Part shown: in pieces, positions 35,519 through 48,704 of the stretch | How the letters are laid out: every line of letters begins with the position of its first letter | Numbering within the stretch: position 1 is the stretch's first letter | Assembly: GCA_001600415.1 (NCBI GenBank) | Contig: BCJX01000007.1 | Span: 1,354,274 to 1,418,273 of the forward strand | Origin: Pascua guehoae | Taxonomy: Eukaryota > Basidiomycota > Tremellomycetes > Trichosporonales > Trichosporonaceae | Reading direction: 5' to 3' | Length of the DNA stretch: 64,000 bases | Made by a program: the position numbers and the translations under genes | The notes under the pieces: generated by a model | The model's input: only the letters and a program-made list of their open reading frames with translations | What the model was told of the DNA's origin: nothing | Database searches by the model: none

Positions 35519-38435
35519 ATGTGCGGCCTCACCCTCGTCCTCGGCCTCGCCACAGGCTCAGACGACTCGGACGCCCTCACGCGCGCGCAGTGTGCGACCA
35601 ACGGCGCACGCGGGCCCGACGCACATGGGCTGTACGCGACGCGCCTGGCGACGGCACGGGGCGACGTGCTGCTCGCGCTCGGCGCGAGCGTCCTCGGGCT
35701 GCGGGGGGAACGGACCGCGCAGCCGCTCGTGGGGCGCCGGGGCGTGCTGGGATGGAACGGGCAGGTGTTTAGCGGGCTGGGGTTCGGGGGTGATGGCGCG
35801 CAAGGCGGGGACGGCGACAACGACACGCGGCGGATCTTTGCGCTCCTCGAGGCGGGCGAGGCGGTCGAGAGCGTCCTGGACGAGGTTGAGGGGCCGTGAG
35901 TACTGTGTGGCGTTTGCGGATGCTGATGCCGATAAGATATGCCTTGATCTACTACCACGTATGTCGTAGCCCACTGCACACCCACGCCAACCCGCTAACC
36001 TAAGTACGCAACACGGCTGGTCCACTTTGCCCTCGACCCCCTGTCGCGCCGCTCCCTCCTCGTCCACGCTGGGTCGACGCTCGTGCTCTCGTCGTCGCGC
36101 AGTGCAGAGGCCCGACTCGCCGGCGTGGCCATGCGCGCGCTCGACGGCGGGGCCCGCGGGGTTATTGACCTCGCCAAGCTTGGGGTATCCGATCAGGTAT
36201 GTGGGCTGACGCTGACCTACTTGAACCTCCCTCCCACGACTGAACAAATGCCATCGTGACACATCCTCCTCACGCTCGCCTCCCCCTCCTGCTCGCCTCC
36301 CACTCCTCACGCTCGCCTACCCCTCCCCCTCCCTCCGGCTCCTTCCCACTCCGTTCTCCATCTCTCCAGACACATGGCTGACATCAGCCCGACTTTTCCA
36401 CTGCGATCCACTTCCTGCCCCCGCGCCGCCCCCTCGCGCCAATCCGCCCCGACCTCCCGCCCCCGGACGCTGACGGGGACACGGACGCGGACACGGACGC
36501 CGTCGCGGCAGAGGTGCCCCGCTTCCTCGCCCAGCTGACCGCCGCCGTCCGGCGGCGTGTCGACAACATTCCCTTCCGCACGCCCAAGCCCTCGCCCAAT
36601 CCCACACCCGACTCGACGCCCAACCCCACGCCCGACTCGACGCCCAACCCCACCCCCAGCCCTGCCACACACCCCAACCGCCTCGCACCCGCGCGCGTCG
36701 CGCTGCTCTTTTCGGGCGGCGTCGACTGTACCCTCCTCGCGTACCTCGTGCACACGTGTGTGCCTCCCGGCGAGCCGATCGAGCTCGTCAATGTCGCGTT
36801 TGCGTCCAAGCCTGCCGGGAGGGGCAAGGCCAAGGCGAAGGTGAGGGGCGGCAAGGGGGCCAAGGGGGCCAAGGGGGGAAAGGCGGCCAAGGGTGGCAAT
36901 GGTGGCAAGGGGGGCAATGCCGACGAGACGGAGGGAGGCCAGGCCGACAAGACAGAGGACGCGGCCGAGGCCGAGGCAACCACACCCCATCCAACAGAAT
37001 CAACTCTGCCCCAACCGACAACCCGGCCCCAACCGACAACCCAGCCCCAACCGACATACCTCGTCCCCGACCGCGTCTCGGGGCTCGCCGCCACGGCCGA
37101 GCTCCGCGCCGCGTGCCCCGGGCGCGAGTTTCGCTTTGTCGAGGTCGACGTGGATGCAGAGGTAGGTCAACCCGCTCGCATGCTAGCCGAGCTGACGGGC
37201 AGGAGAGCGCGGCGTACCGCCAGACCGTGCTGGATCTGATGTATCCGAGCATCACTGGTGCGTATCGCGTGGACGGGCGGTGTGGCGATATCCACGACGA
37301 TGCGCGTGGGCGCGTGAGCCACCCTGATACTGTCCATGGTACTAATGATCGTGGCCAGCCGGGGCCATACTCTGATCCAGATACTCGTGCCCACGCCCGT
37401 CATACACTTGACCACAAACCAGACCAAACCCGCTGACACCAGAAATGGACCTCTCCCTCGCCTACCCCCTCTTCTTCGCGTCGCGCGGCGTCGGCTCCCT
37501 CGACACCGCCCACGGGCGCGTGCCGTATACCGTCACTGCCAAAGTGTACATTTCGGGCCTGGGCGCCGACGAGTGAGTTTAACACGAGGAATGGGGAGGC
37601 GCGGGACGCGCGGGGATGTGTAGGGATAGGCGGGGATGCGTGCGAGGATGTGCGCGGGAATGTGTGCGAGGATGTGTGCGGGGATGCACGCGGGGACGGG
37701 GGCAGGAACGGGCGCGGGGATGCCGGGCGAGGATGGAGAAGGGGGCCGGGAGTGGTGGGGGAGGTTGGGGGTTGAGCTCTAGTGGGCATACAGGCTGACG
37801 GACAGGCAGTTGGCGGGGTATACGCGGCATCGCAAGGCGTTTGAGCGTGGGTCGTGGGCTGGGCTCGTCGACGAGGTGAGTCGTGGCACGTATTGGTTCA
37901 GTCTCCGAGCTCGCGCAGTGTCACTTCTGGAGCTTGCAGGGTACACCGGTATGACCCACGTTGTCGCTCCGTACTGGCACTGAATCTAGCTTCAAATCGA
38001 GCTCCAGTACCGCTTCCCCCTACAACCTGCCGCCAGCTCGTTGCCTCCACGCCCGCACCACCTAACGCCCAGGTCCAAATGGACATTGACCGTCTACCCC
38101 AACGCAACCTCTCGCGCGACGACCGCGTGCTGTCCTCGCACGCCCGCGATGCGCGCTACCCCTACCTCGACCTGGGCTTTGTGTCCTACCTCGGCGCACT
38201 CCCAATATGGGCAAAATGCAACCCCGCCCTCCCCGCAGGCGCGGGCGACAAGCGCCTCATCCGCCTCGCCGCACGCGCGTGCGGCTTGCCAGAGGCCGGC
38301 GGGCGCGTCAAGCGTGCCATGCAGTTTGGAACGCGCAGCTCAAAGCTCAGTGATACTGTCAAGGGGTATCGAGCGGGCGATGGGCTCGTGCGAGAGTATG
38401 CGGGCGAGAAGGAAGGGATCACTACACATGCATAG
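35519..38435 (+). CDS. Asparagine synthetase domain-containing protein, ASNSD1/YML096W-like
   Basis: Eight exons (35519-35895, 35937-35958, 36005-36196, 36388-37161, 37203-37257, 37443-37572, 37806-37875, 38073-38435) total 1,983 nt, 660 residues. The protein starts MCGLTL, giving the catalytic Cys2 of a class II glutamine amidotransferase after Met removal, then GARGPDAHGLY and WNGQVFSG. The synthetase half has the ATP-pyrophosphatase loop LLFSGGVDCTLLAYL, YISGLGADEQLAGYTRHR and the C-terminal LSRDDRVLSSHARDARYPYLD. The 22-nt second exon supplies YALIYYH of the amidotransferase fold and is easy to miss. Oddities are NPTPDST repeats before the P-loop and a Gly/Lys-rich plus Pro/Gln/Thr-rich insert of about 90 residues inside the synthetase domain (about 36817-37060). 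The molecular role of this family is not settled. It differs from true asparagine synthetase in length and motif spacing. Confidence 0.92.
35937..35958 (+). other. 22-nt micro-exon of the ASNSD1-like gene
   Basis: Flanked by a 41-nt and a 46-nt intron. It is required to join GP to YALIYYH and to keep phase into exon 3. Without it the frame closes. Confidence 0.85.
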
Positions 38436-38710
38436 AAGAGATGACAGCATTCACTGGATGACGCTTGCTGCACCACTCACGGACACTGACCTGTCCTACT
38501 CGGCCCGCCTACGCCTCCACACCATATCGCACAGCTGAGTCCCACGTAGTCCACCACATTGCACACCACACAGCACACCACGCAGGGCAGCACAATGTGC
38601 ACGTCACAGGGCAGCACGCAATGCACCGCACCAGCGTATCACACAACACGCCACACCAACATTCCACGCCACACCGCACACAGCGCAGTCCACACCACAC
38701 CGCCCAGCAC
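38436..38710. terminator. Convergent 3' region with an A/C-skewed tract
   Basis: Only 275 bases separate the ASNSD1-like stop from the HOP1 stop. From about 38540 to 38710 the plus strand is almost entirely A, C and sparse G/T, with repeated CACACC, CACGCA and GGGCAGCAC elements. Confidence 0.6.
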
Positions 38711-41151
38711 CTACTCGTCGTCCTCGAGCGGCTCGGACACATCGAGAGGCGCAACAGTACGGCTGCAGCGCGACGAGCCCTGAGATCCGGCGATGGACGA
38801 GCGCCCTAATGTGGTCGGGCGGCCGGGAGACGACACGCGCCCCATGGGCGTAGACGGGGGCCCAATTGGAGTGGCCGAGCGCGCCAGTAGAGAGGACAAT
38901 CGGTTCATCGGAGCGGCCGAGCGCCCCATCGGGGCCGACTGGGAACCGGTCTGGACCTGGCTGCTCTGCGGCAGGTCGTGGCTGGCTTGGTTGGGCGAGT
39001 TCGGCGCGGGCGTCGTGACTGTGGCACCCGGAGGTTGACTCGAGCCAGCTGCAGTCGCTGCAGTCGCTGCAGCCACCGTAGGCTGACCACCACCATCTCC
39101 CTGCGTCGAGACCTGGCTACCCCCTCCGCCACCTTGGCTAGCGGCTCCCGGTTGGGCGCTGCCGTTTGCTCGATCTGGATGCGTAAGCTTGGGACGTTTG
39201 GCCGTGCTGGATGTCGCATCGGCACCGCCATCGAGGGCCTCTCCGAGAGTAATGCCCGGCCGTTTGAGCGGGTTGCGAGACGCTGGAGTCGCTGCCCGCG
39301 GCACATTCTTCATCCGGGACTTGCGTGGCGTCTTCGCCTTGGGCGTCTTGGGTGTCTTGGGCGCAGCGGGCTTGGTCGTCGCCGTCTTGGGCTTGGCTGG
39401 TGCCCGTTTCTTTACGGGGCGCTTGACAGTCGCTGCTGGCTTGGGCCCAGCACGCTTCACGGGCACACGTGGGGAGCGGGACAGATCGGTGGGAGGGAGG
39501 ATAGGCGGGGCTGCAAGGGCGCCTGTCGTCGGGAAGACCACCTCGTCGGCTTGACGGTTGGGTGTCGGTTGTGGCTCCTGCGTCATCGGCGTCGGGCTCT
39601 GGGTTTCGTCACTCCCAAGCTGGTTGTCAGCATCGTACGCAAACGCCAACTCATGGAAGTTACCTGTGCGTCCACCCAGTCACCAGTACGTTCTCCCCTT
39701 GCACCAAAAGTTCGAGCCGCGCCGGTCGGCGTCGTGAATGGTGTTTCTTCCGGCTCGGTCTCTTGGACGTCGTCGACGGTTGGAGTCGGCGGACGCAGAG
39801 GGTTCTGCAAGTCAGACATATCATGGACATGAACGTACCCAAGCAACAGTGCGCTTTCGGCTATCTTCGAGCTGTGTGTGGTGTAGTTGCTTGTATTCGT
39901 TTTCCCCACCCGTAATCATGTCGGGCTCGGATGGCAGGAAATCGGAGACGGACATGATGCTAACGGACAGCCTGGAGATGTCAATTCTTGTTAAACGGAG
40001 GTTGCGTATGCGTACTCATGCTCTGCCGTACGGAACGGCTCGGGAATGATAACTTGAGGAATTTCCGTCTTGTCGTGTGTTCGAATGAACAGCGGCTCGT
40101 TGTCGACGGGCCGGAATTGAGGTGGTTGGTAGCTATGGGGTTAGCACAGTCGTTGGGTGCCAACATACTCTGCTGGCGCTTTATCAGTGTATGTCATCTT
40201 GAAGTCTAGGAAGCGTTGCCCTGCCAGTCAGCATGATGGGCCGTGACAAGGAGCGTACGTGGCAGAAATGGCAGCGACTCGAGTCGACGGACGAGGCGCT
40301 CCATGAAGTCCTGGAGATGAGCACACTGATCCGTGTTCAAACTCTGAACTCACCCGCACAGCCACCTTGAGTTCAGATGTAGTTTGAGGCAGCTCAATTG
40401 TTGAGTTTCCTTCTCCGTCGCGCGCGCTCGTCATGCTCATTGTCGGGCCATTGCCATACTTGAAGTCGAAAGTGTACGACTCGACAATGCTGCGACACGT
40501 CAGCCAGAGGGCCTAGGGTTGGTGCGATGTTGTACTTGTTCGGGTCGTCCTTGTCCTGGATGGTCAGAGAGGTGCCATGGTGGGGGACGCACTAGGAGGA
40601 TAAGGAGCATGAGCGACTCGATGTAGCCACGATCCAAAGCGTCCATGATGCCCGACTGGTGTAAGCAGGAGGGAAGCTGGGATAAACGTACGAGGTATTT
40701 GTGAAGCCCAGAGACTCCTTTCCCACTGGTCATCAGTTTCTAGGTCTATGCCATGCCCACCACTCACTTAGGAGAGCGCTTGAGGCGCGTCACTTGCAGG
40801 CGGTTCATGTCACCAGCACCTTCTTGCGTTGCATCCATCTGCCCCTCACGCGCCGCTGACGAACCCAGAAAGCGCTTCTCAAAGTGGTCGTCGGGCTGGA
40901 GGTGCCTCCTTGTTAGTGCTGGGCCGCCCGCGACTCGAGGAAGGAATGAAGGCAGCGTAGCGTGGTGACGGGATGCGTACCGAAGAAAGGCAATGGTCCC
41001 AAGCGCGATTTCTACAGTCGTTTTCACCACTTGCAGGCTCTGCGCAGCCGAGAGCTGTGTCGACTGCGACTGCCTCGGCTGGCGCTGAGGTCCGTCAGCT
41101 GGACGCAGGTGCGTGTCAGGTAGTACTCACAACCAGCTGTGCCATCGCCAT
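38711..41151 (-). CDS. HOP1: Meiotic chromosome-axis HORMA-domain protein
   Basis: Thirteen exons (41151-41131, 41084-40981, 40908-40768, 40725-40692, 40655-40593, 40555-40536, 40489-40354, 40310-40259, 40220-40169, 40132-40016, 39971-39839, 39804-39664, 39619-38711) splice to exactly 1,923 nt, 640 residues (yeast Hop1 is 605). The N-terminal ~260 residues are a HORMA domain: SLQVVKTTVEIALGTIAFLR, QPDDHFEKRF, SGIMDALDRGYIESLMLLIL and NNIVESYTFDFKY. The C-terminal half is basic and disordered, with Lys/Pro/Ala repeats (about residues 350-450) reminiscent of DNA-binding tails, and ends in an acidic EPLEDDE. I see no zinc finger or PHD domain. Hop1 coats the axes of meiotic chromosomes and promotes inter-homologue recombination. 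The frame is intact throughout. Confidence 0.92.
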
Positions 41152-41744
41152 CTTTCCGACAACCGATGTGGGACGGCGGCACGCTGCAGCAGGTGGGTTG
41201 TTGGTTCGCGCGGGTCAAGAGGGCTACAGGTGAGAGAGTGAGGGAGTGTTGTGGTTGACAGAGATGGTTTGTGACGGTGGATGTAATGTGAGCAGTTGTG
41301 GGTGGCAATAATTGTGGGTGATGGAGAAGTGGGGGAAATGAACAAGCGAGATGAGGAAGGATGCAACAATTGCGTTTTGGGGGCATGGAGATGAGGGAAG
41401 GTGGACATGACAGAACGAGGAAGGAAGGAAAGGAAGGAAGAAAGGAAGGAAGAAAGGAAGGAAGGAAGGAAGAAAGACGAGGGAAGGCATATTGAGTGTA
41501 AAGTTTCGACTACCCCTTGTGCGACCACGACCAGTAACCAAATAACCAGACAACAAGGTAACTAGAGCACATGTGTTCAATGGCGTCAACCGCGACCATG
41601 CCAATGTATCGCCGTTCGTTCTCGTATGATCGTGCATATGTGGCACAGGCTGGAGGTAGGTCTGAGCTGTGGGACATGGCCGAAGACATGCAGGTGGTAT
41701 TCAATACAACGTCGAGTTTCAATCCGATGACACGTTTACGTTCT
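41152..41744. promoter_or_regulatory. HOP1 promoter and 3' region of the PNS1-like gene
   Basis: About 590 bases between two genes on the same strand. A purine-rich GGAA microsatellite occupies about 41417-41476 in front of HOP1. No gene is seen. Confidence 0.5.
41417..41476. repeat. (GGAA)n-type purine microsatellite
   Basis: Irregular GGAA/GAAA repeats with all purines on the plus strand, about 270 bases upstream of the HOP1 start. Confidence 0.9.
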
Positions 41745-44326
41745 CTACACAATGTCGTCGCCGCGGAACGTGTTGCCTGCAAACTGGAATGGGTTAGCTG
41801 CATTCTACTGACCGGCACCACTCTCGCCGACAAACTCACGGCCTCTTTCGCTTCGTCACAGTGCCCACCGCCGCTCTCGCTATCGACCTGGTGGCAAATG
41901 AAGAGCGCGTCGGCGCTGTCGGTCAGTATGCGCCAGAGTATTCCCACTTACGCATCGTCCAGCACGCCAACACCCGCTCGCAAGGTCAAAAAGGGCACTA
42001 CACCACACAGCAGCGCAGCGACAGGGGCGTAACCTGGGTTTCCCAGGCTATGCGCCATGTAGAGGTATCCAGCAGTCGCCGTGAGCATGCCTGTTGCCGC
42101 GCAACTAAGTCGGAGGAGCAGCTTGATAAGGGTGTCTGGAGGTGTTAGCCCGGTCGCGTGGCTGTGCCATAACTTACAGTCCAGCAGCTTGCCGCTGTTG
42201 CGCCTACTTGCTAAGCCCACAGCACGACGTGCGCTGGGCCAAAACGGTTCCCCAGTGATGCCGACGTAGACGAGTGCGTAGCCGTTGAGCTGATCCAGGA
42301 TACTGGCCACCATGGCGAAGAAGGGTGTGAGATAGGAGAGGAACGAGAACGCGTTGGGCAGGATCCTGGACCGCGGAGATGTGATGCGCTTCAGTTCGTT
42401 TGCGAGGCGCCCAACAATTTGCACAGTCGCAACAATGAGGGACCCAAGGCAGATACTGCCAAGTGAGGTACCGGTGGCGCGGTGCACGGCGGCCGTCGTC
42501 ACCTCGAGTGGATCCAAGTCGCTTTCGCTGGCCGGTCAGCCCTAGCAAACTCCTTACCAGTTACTTACCGATGGAAGTACCACTCTCCAACAACAGCAGC
42601 GACGGCGACACGTCCCACACCACGGAACACACCCCACGTCCACACCCACACCACGGTTACGAGGAGAATAAGCCAACCCGCGTATGGGCGAATGTGGAAG
42701 ACCCAGGTGTTGTCCCGACTACTGTAAGCTGGATGCCGACGAGCTGGAACTTACGGGTGGCGCCAGTAACCAATTAATCCAAGACGGATGATCATCGTCA
42801 TGAATGGAATTGAGGTTATCGCAAAGATGGCGAGCAGGAAGGGTACGAGCAACAGCAGTGGTGGATGCCTGAGGAGAAGCTGCGTCGACAACTAGTCGTC
42901 AGCGTTGAATGCCAATGAAATGGCGACATACCTCTACGACCGACACGGTCCGCTCCAGTTTTTGGCGGCGGATCCACACAAGACGCGCAAAGCATGCTGC
43001 CAATACCCATGCGACCAGAGCGCCTAGTCGCAAGCCAGTTGTTGCCCACCAACGATCGTCCTGACTGACGTCGCCAACCTTTTCAAAGCTCGCACCGAGG
43101 GCCCACCACCCGCAGACAAACAGTGAGAACGGAATGGCAACGGCCGTCGACAGAAGGACAGGGCGCACAGTCTTGCTAAGCAAGAAGAGGAAGATGGGGG
43201 GCATGACGAATGTCGGCACGAGCAGAGCGATGAGAATGGGCAGGAGAGGGATAACCGATGGTGGGGACCGGTTGGGCTGTCCAGGTGGTGGCTGCAAAAT
43301 GTCAGAGAGCTACCTGGTGGTTGCACCTAGCGGTTGCAACTGGCTCAGTACTCACGTCTGATGATCCCCAGACAAACAGCAGGCCAAACAACACACCGAT
43401 TACACTCGCCCCCCAGAGCGCGAGGAAGCCAGAATCTGTATGTCAGTCAATGTTACGTCCCGGATGCCTTGCGCACGACAAACCTTTATACTTTCGCAAC
43501 CCCTCACGCTCCCAGTGTCCAAAGCGTCCGTGGTACACTTGCAGACGAACCGGGACGCGCGTTGTCATCTCTGTGATCTCGTCGGGGCCAAGCAGTGGCT
43601 CCTCCAGTGTGGATTCCGACACGAGTGGGGGTGCAGGTGGTGGTTGCTGGGACCTACGACGGGACTGGCCCATTACCCCCATGCGTTCGTCGTCCGTGTC
43701 GTCTTCAGTCTCCTTTTCGCTCTCGGAAGCCTCGCTGGATGACGACGATGGGAAGACGCTCTGATAAGCAAGCCAGCCCTTTCTGCTTCTGGAGCTCCGC
43801 GGCTCCACTTCCGTTGGGGCGCTGATAAGGGATCGCCGGACTTGTGCCACCTTGTCCAACTCCATCTCCGGTTCGCTGTCCGAAGATGGGCTGTAGGGAT
43901 TGGGAACATGTGGGCGACTAGTACGAGGTTTGGACACTGGCTCTGCCGGGCCATTAAACAGGAGGCCAGTGGCTATGCCACTGGCACTGCCGCCCGCGCT
44001 CTCGTTCAGATCGTCAATGGATGGGATGCCGTCTAAGCCTGGTCCCGGAAACGGTGGAGTGGGCGGGGGGGATGGTGATTGCGACGAGCCAGATAGGCGA
44101 GGTTGGGAAGGTGATCCTGTGGGGGAGGGGAGGAACGGGTCGTGTGAAGGTGATCCAGGTGATGCAGGTCGGAATACCTTGAGCATGTTAGCCTTGGACA
44201 TGTCGACAGGCGCGTGACAGTGTAGCAGCTCACCTGACTGCTGGACGAGTGTTGGCCACCACCGGTGCGGCTGCTTGCAAGAAACTTGCTTGCATAGGCC
44301 GAGAACGCCGAGGGACCTTGCGACAT
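41745..44326 (-). CDS. PNS1: PNS1 / choline-transporter-like (CTL/SLC44) membrane protein
   Basis: Exon 1 starts MSQGPSAFSAYASKF (44326) and is followed by a long exon with a Ser/Pro-rich acidic cytoplasmic region of about 280 residues. Ten or so membrane segments follow, for example FLALWGASVIGVLFGLLFVW, PILIALLVPTFVMPPIFLFL and LILLVTVVWTWGVFRGVG. The C-terminal half carries family landmarks: TGTSLGSICLGSL, ILDQLNGYALVYVGITGEPFW (compare the NxYAxxxVAIxGxxF motif of CTL proteins) and ADALFICHQVDSESG (compare the ADTLFxCYxxD motif). It ends FAGNTFRGDDIV. CTL proteins in animals carry choline or ethanolamine; the role of yeast Pns1 is not established, so substrate is left open. The N-terminal extension is longer than in most homologues I know. 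Confidence 0.88.
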
Positions 44327-46120
44327 GGCGTCCTAGAGTGTTGTGTGCCAAGTTTGTTCAACTCGACACGAGGTGGCCAACAACAACGATCTGTCGTCGA
44401 CTCTCGGTGAGGGGAGAATGGTCGAGCGGCAAACTGTCAGGCCGTCTGTCGAAACGGTCTGGCTAGAGCAAGGTTGGTGATGTGGGCGAGGGCACGGGGC
44501 AGTGGTGTGAGTCGGCTGGCGTTTGGTGGAAAAGCAAGGACAGGATCGAAGTATGATGGACAAGTGTGCACAGTGTGAGGTAATGTCAAATGGAGGCAGG
44601 TTGAATCATGTATCTGGTTTGGTGGTGCTAAGTGGTTTGTGGTGACTCGAAGGAGCCGACGCAGACGTACAGCGTACATGCAGGCAGGGGTACAGAGGCG
44701 TCATTATGGTCACACGGTCTCCCTCCGCGCCCAGTGTACGTACCAGTGTGGGCCCAGTGCGCCCGTGCCCAGCATGGCCAGGGCGCGCCAGGCGGTGGGT
44801 GGCCATGGTGCCCCTTAATGACTTGGGTGGCGCGAGCCCCATCCAGCCTTACTGTACTCTAAGCTGTCTTTGGGTGGCGCAACCATAACACAACACACAC
44901 CCACCCGGAAGTAAACAGGGCTGCGCCATTGAAACGTTACGTAACTGTTATTCAGAGACCATGCGGCCGCTTGCGCGGCGATCATGTTGTCATGAGGCTG
45001 GGAAACGTAGGTCGCGGAATCAAATTGGCCACGTCCATGGCACGTGGTGCCCAGCCTGAGCAGCTGTGCGGATCTGCGGCCGAAGCGGCCTGGCGCTGGC
45101 AACCAACAGCCGAGTATGGTATGCCCAACAATCCAGCGACCAGCGGCCAGCGTGTCTCAGACGGCCCGCCATGCCCAACTATACATAACGTGCAGCGCAC
45201 ATGTAGCCAGCCAGCCTGCCGAAAGAGCACAAGTTCTAAATGCATAGGTGCATGAGTACAGCAGTATGTGCAGCAGTTTGCAGCGCAGGTTGCACCTTTG
45301 GTAGCCAACCGGCTGGGCATTGCCGCGGACGCACGCACTGCACTGCACTAGTCTTTCAGCAGGCTGCATATCAGTAGTATGGCAGCATGTCAGTGCGCTC
45401 GATCAGTGCCATCTGCGCTCTGGCCGACTGACGCTGGCCGACTGGCGCTGACAACGAGGCGCTGACGAGCAACCCTCCACACGCCCTTCATCTTCATGAT
45501 GCCATTTCAATCATGCCATCTCAAAAAATCAATAACGACGAATCCAAATCCCCGCCCCCCCCTACTCACGCACGCCAACATTGAGGGCCGGGCTTCTAGA
45601 TGCATGGATTGTCGTTCTGAGATTTACCCCAGATACGGACGGCACTCCGGCTAGTTTCCTAAAGCATTCTCCCCCCTCTGATGTCGACCCGGCTTGCCGG
45701 GCCGCTGACCGAACGTCTGGGGTGGTGGGGTGGAGCGGACTTTCGAGTTCCGCTCAGGGATTAGTGTGGGCCGGCGGCAATCCAGGCATGGCAATGGTAT
45801 GATTCATCGCGCCGCCGCGGCAAAGGGAGGGAGTACACGCATGTACGCAGGCACGGCCGTGTGTCCTGGTCCTGGCCACTGACGTTTGATGGGTGCACCG
45901 GGTGGATGCGACTTCCCACAGGCGGCTGGCACCCACCCACACCTCCCATCCCCAAACCCAGCCAGCCATTCATTCGCTCACAGCCATCAACCCCCCAGTT
46001 CTACATCTCCAGACGCCAACGTCTCCTTCGCTCCATCTCTCTCTCGTTCTCGTTCTCTTTCCCTCATTCACACCATCCCTCGCTCGCTCCACATCCCCCT
46101 CACTCTAAAACCTGTTCAAC
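44327..46120. promoter_or_regulatory. Divergent intergenic region between PNS1 and PGI1
   Basis: About 1.8 kb with no convincing gene. The last 120 bases before 46121 are a strong CT-rich tract (CTCTCTCTCGTTCTCGTTCTC type), typical of highly expressed glycolytic promoters in fungi. Confidence 0.55.
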
Positions 46121-48173
<2,053 letters not shown>

Positions 48174-48704
48174 GCGGGGAGCGACGGGATAGGTGCGAAG
48201 TTGGTCGGGTCAAAAGTAGTCTGCGTACAGATTGTAGGGTAGCTTATGGCGCAAATGTATTTGAGTTTCAGAGTCTGGCCGTGGCGTGGCTGCAGTAAGC
48301 CCCCGATGCATGTGGGCACGGCGATGACCGTGTCCTGTACATTTGAACATGTACGAGTAGATGGATACACGGTAGGTGGTGTTGTGTGGTCCACTGTACA
48401 GTACAGGAGAGCCGCGTTTTACCGTGCTGGGGATGGATGATCATGTGCGGAAGTGTACTCCGTCAATGATCAGGAACACCCAACCAAAACGGCCCGTTGC
48501 AGCGCCCGGCCACCGAGGCACCGACTCGGGCGGTGGCGGCCACAGCCGGCGAATCACACCATTTGCACAAAAGGTCGGTCGGAGATCTGACGCGCGCTGA
48601 TATCAGCTACAGACCCACCACAAATATATTTCAAAGCCAAAAGTGCCGGGCACCCACGTACCCACAACAAACTTGTCCTCTGCACCCCTTCTCACAAGCG
48701 ACAA
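48174..48704. other. Intergenic region between PGI1 and the D2HGDH gene
   Basis: Tandem genes separated by about 530 bases holding the PGI1 3' end and the next promoter. An AAATATATT element lies near 48622-48630, about 75 bases before the next ATG. No gene is seen. Confidence 0.5.
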
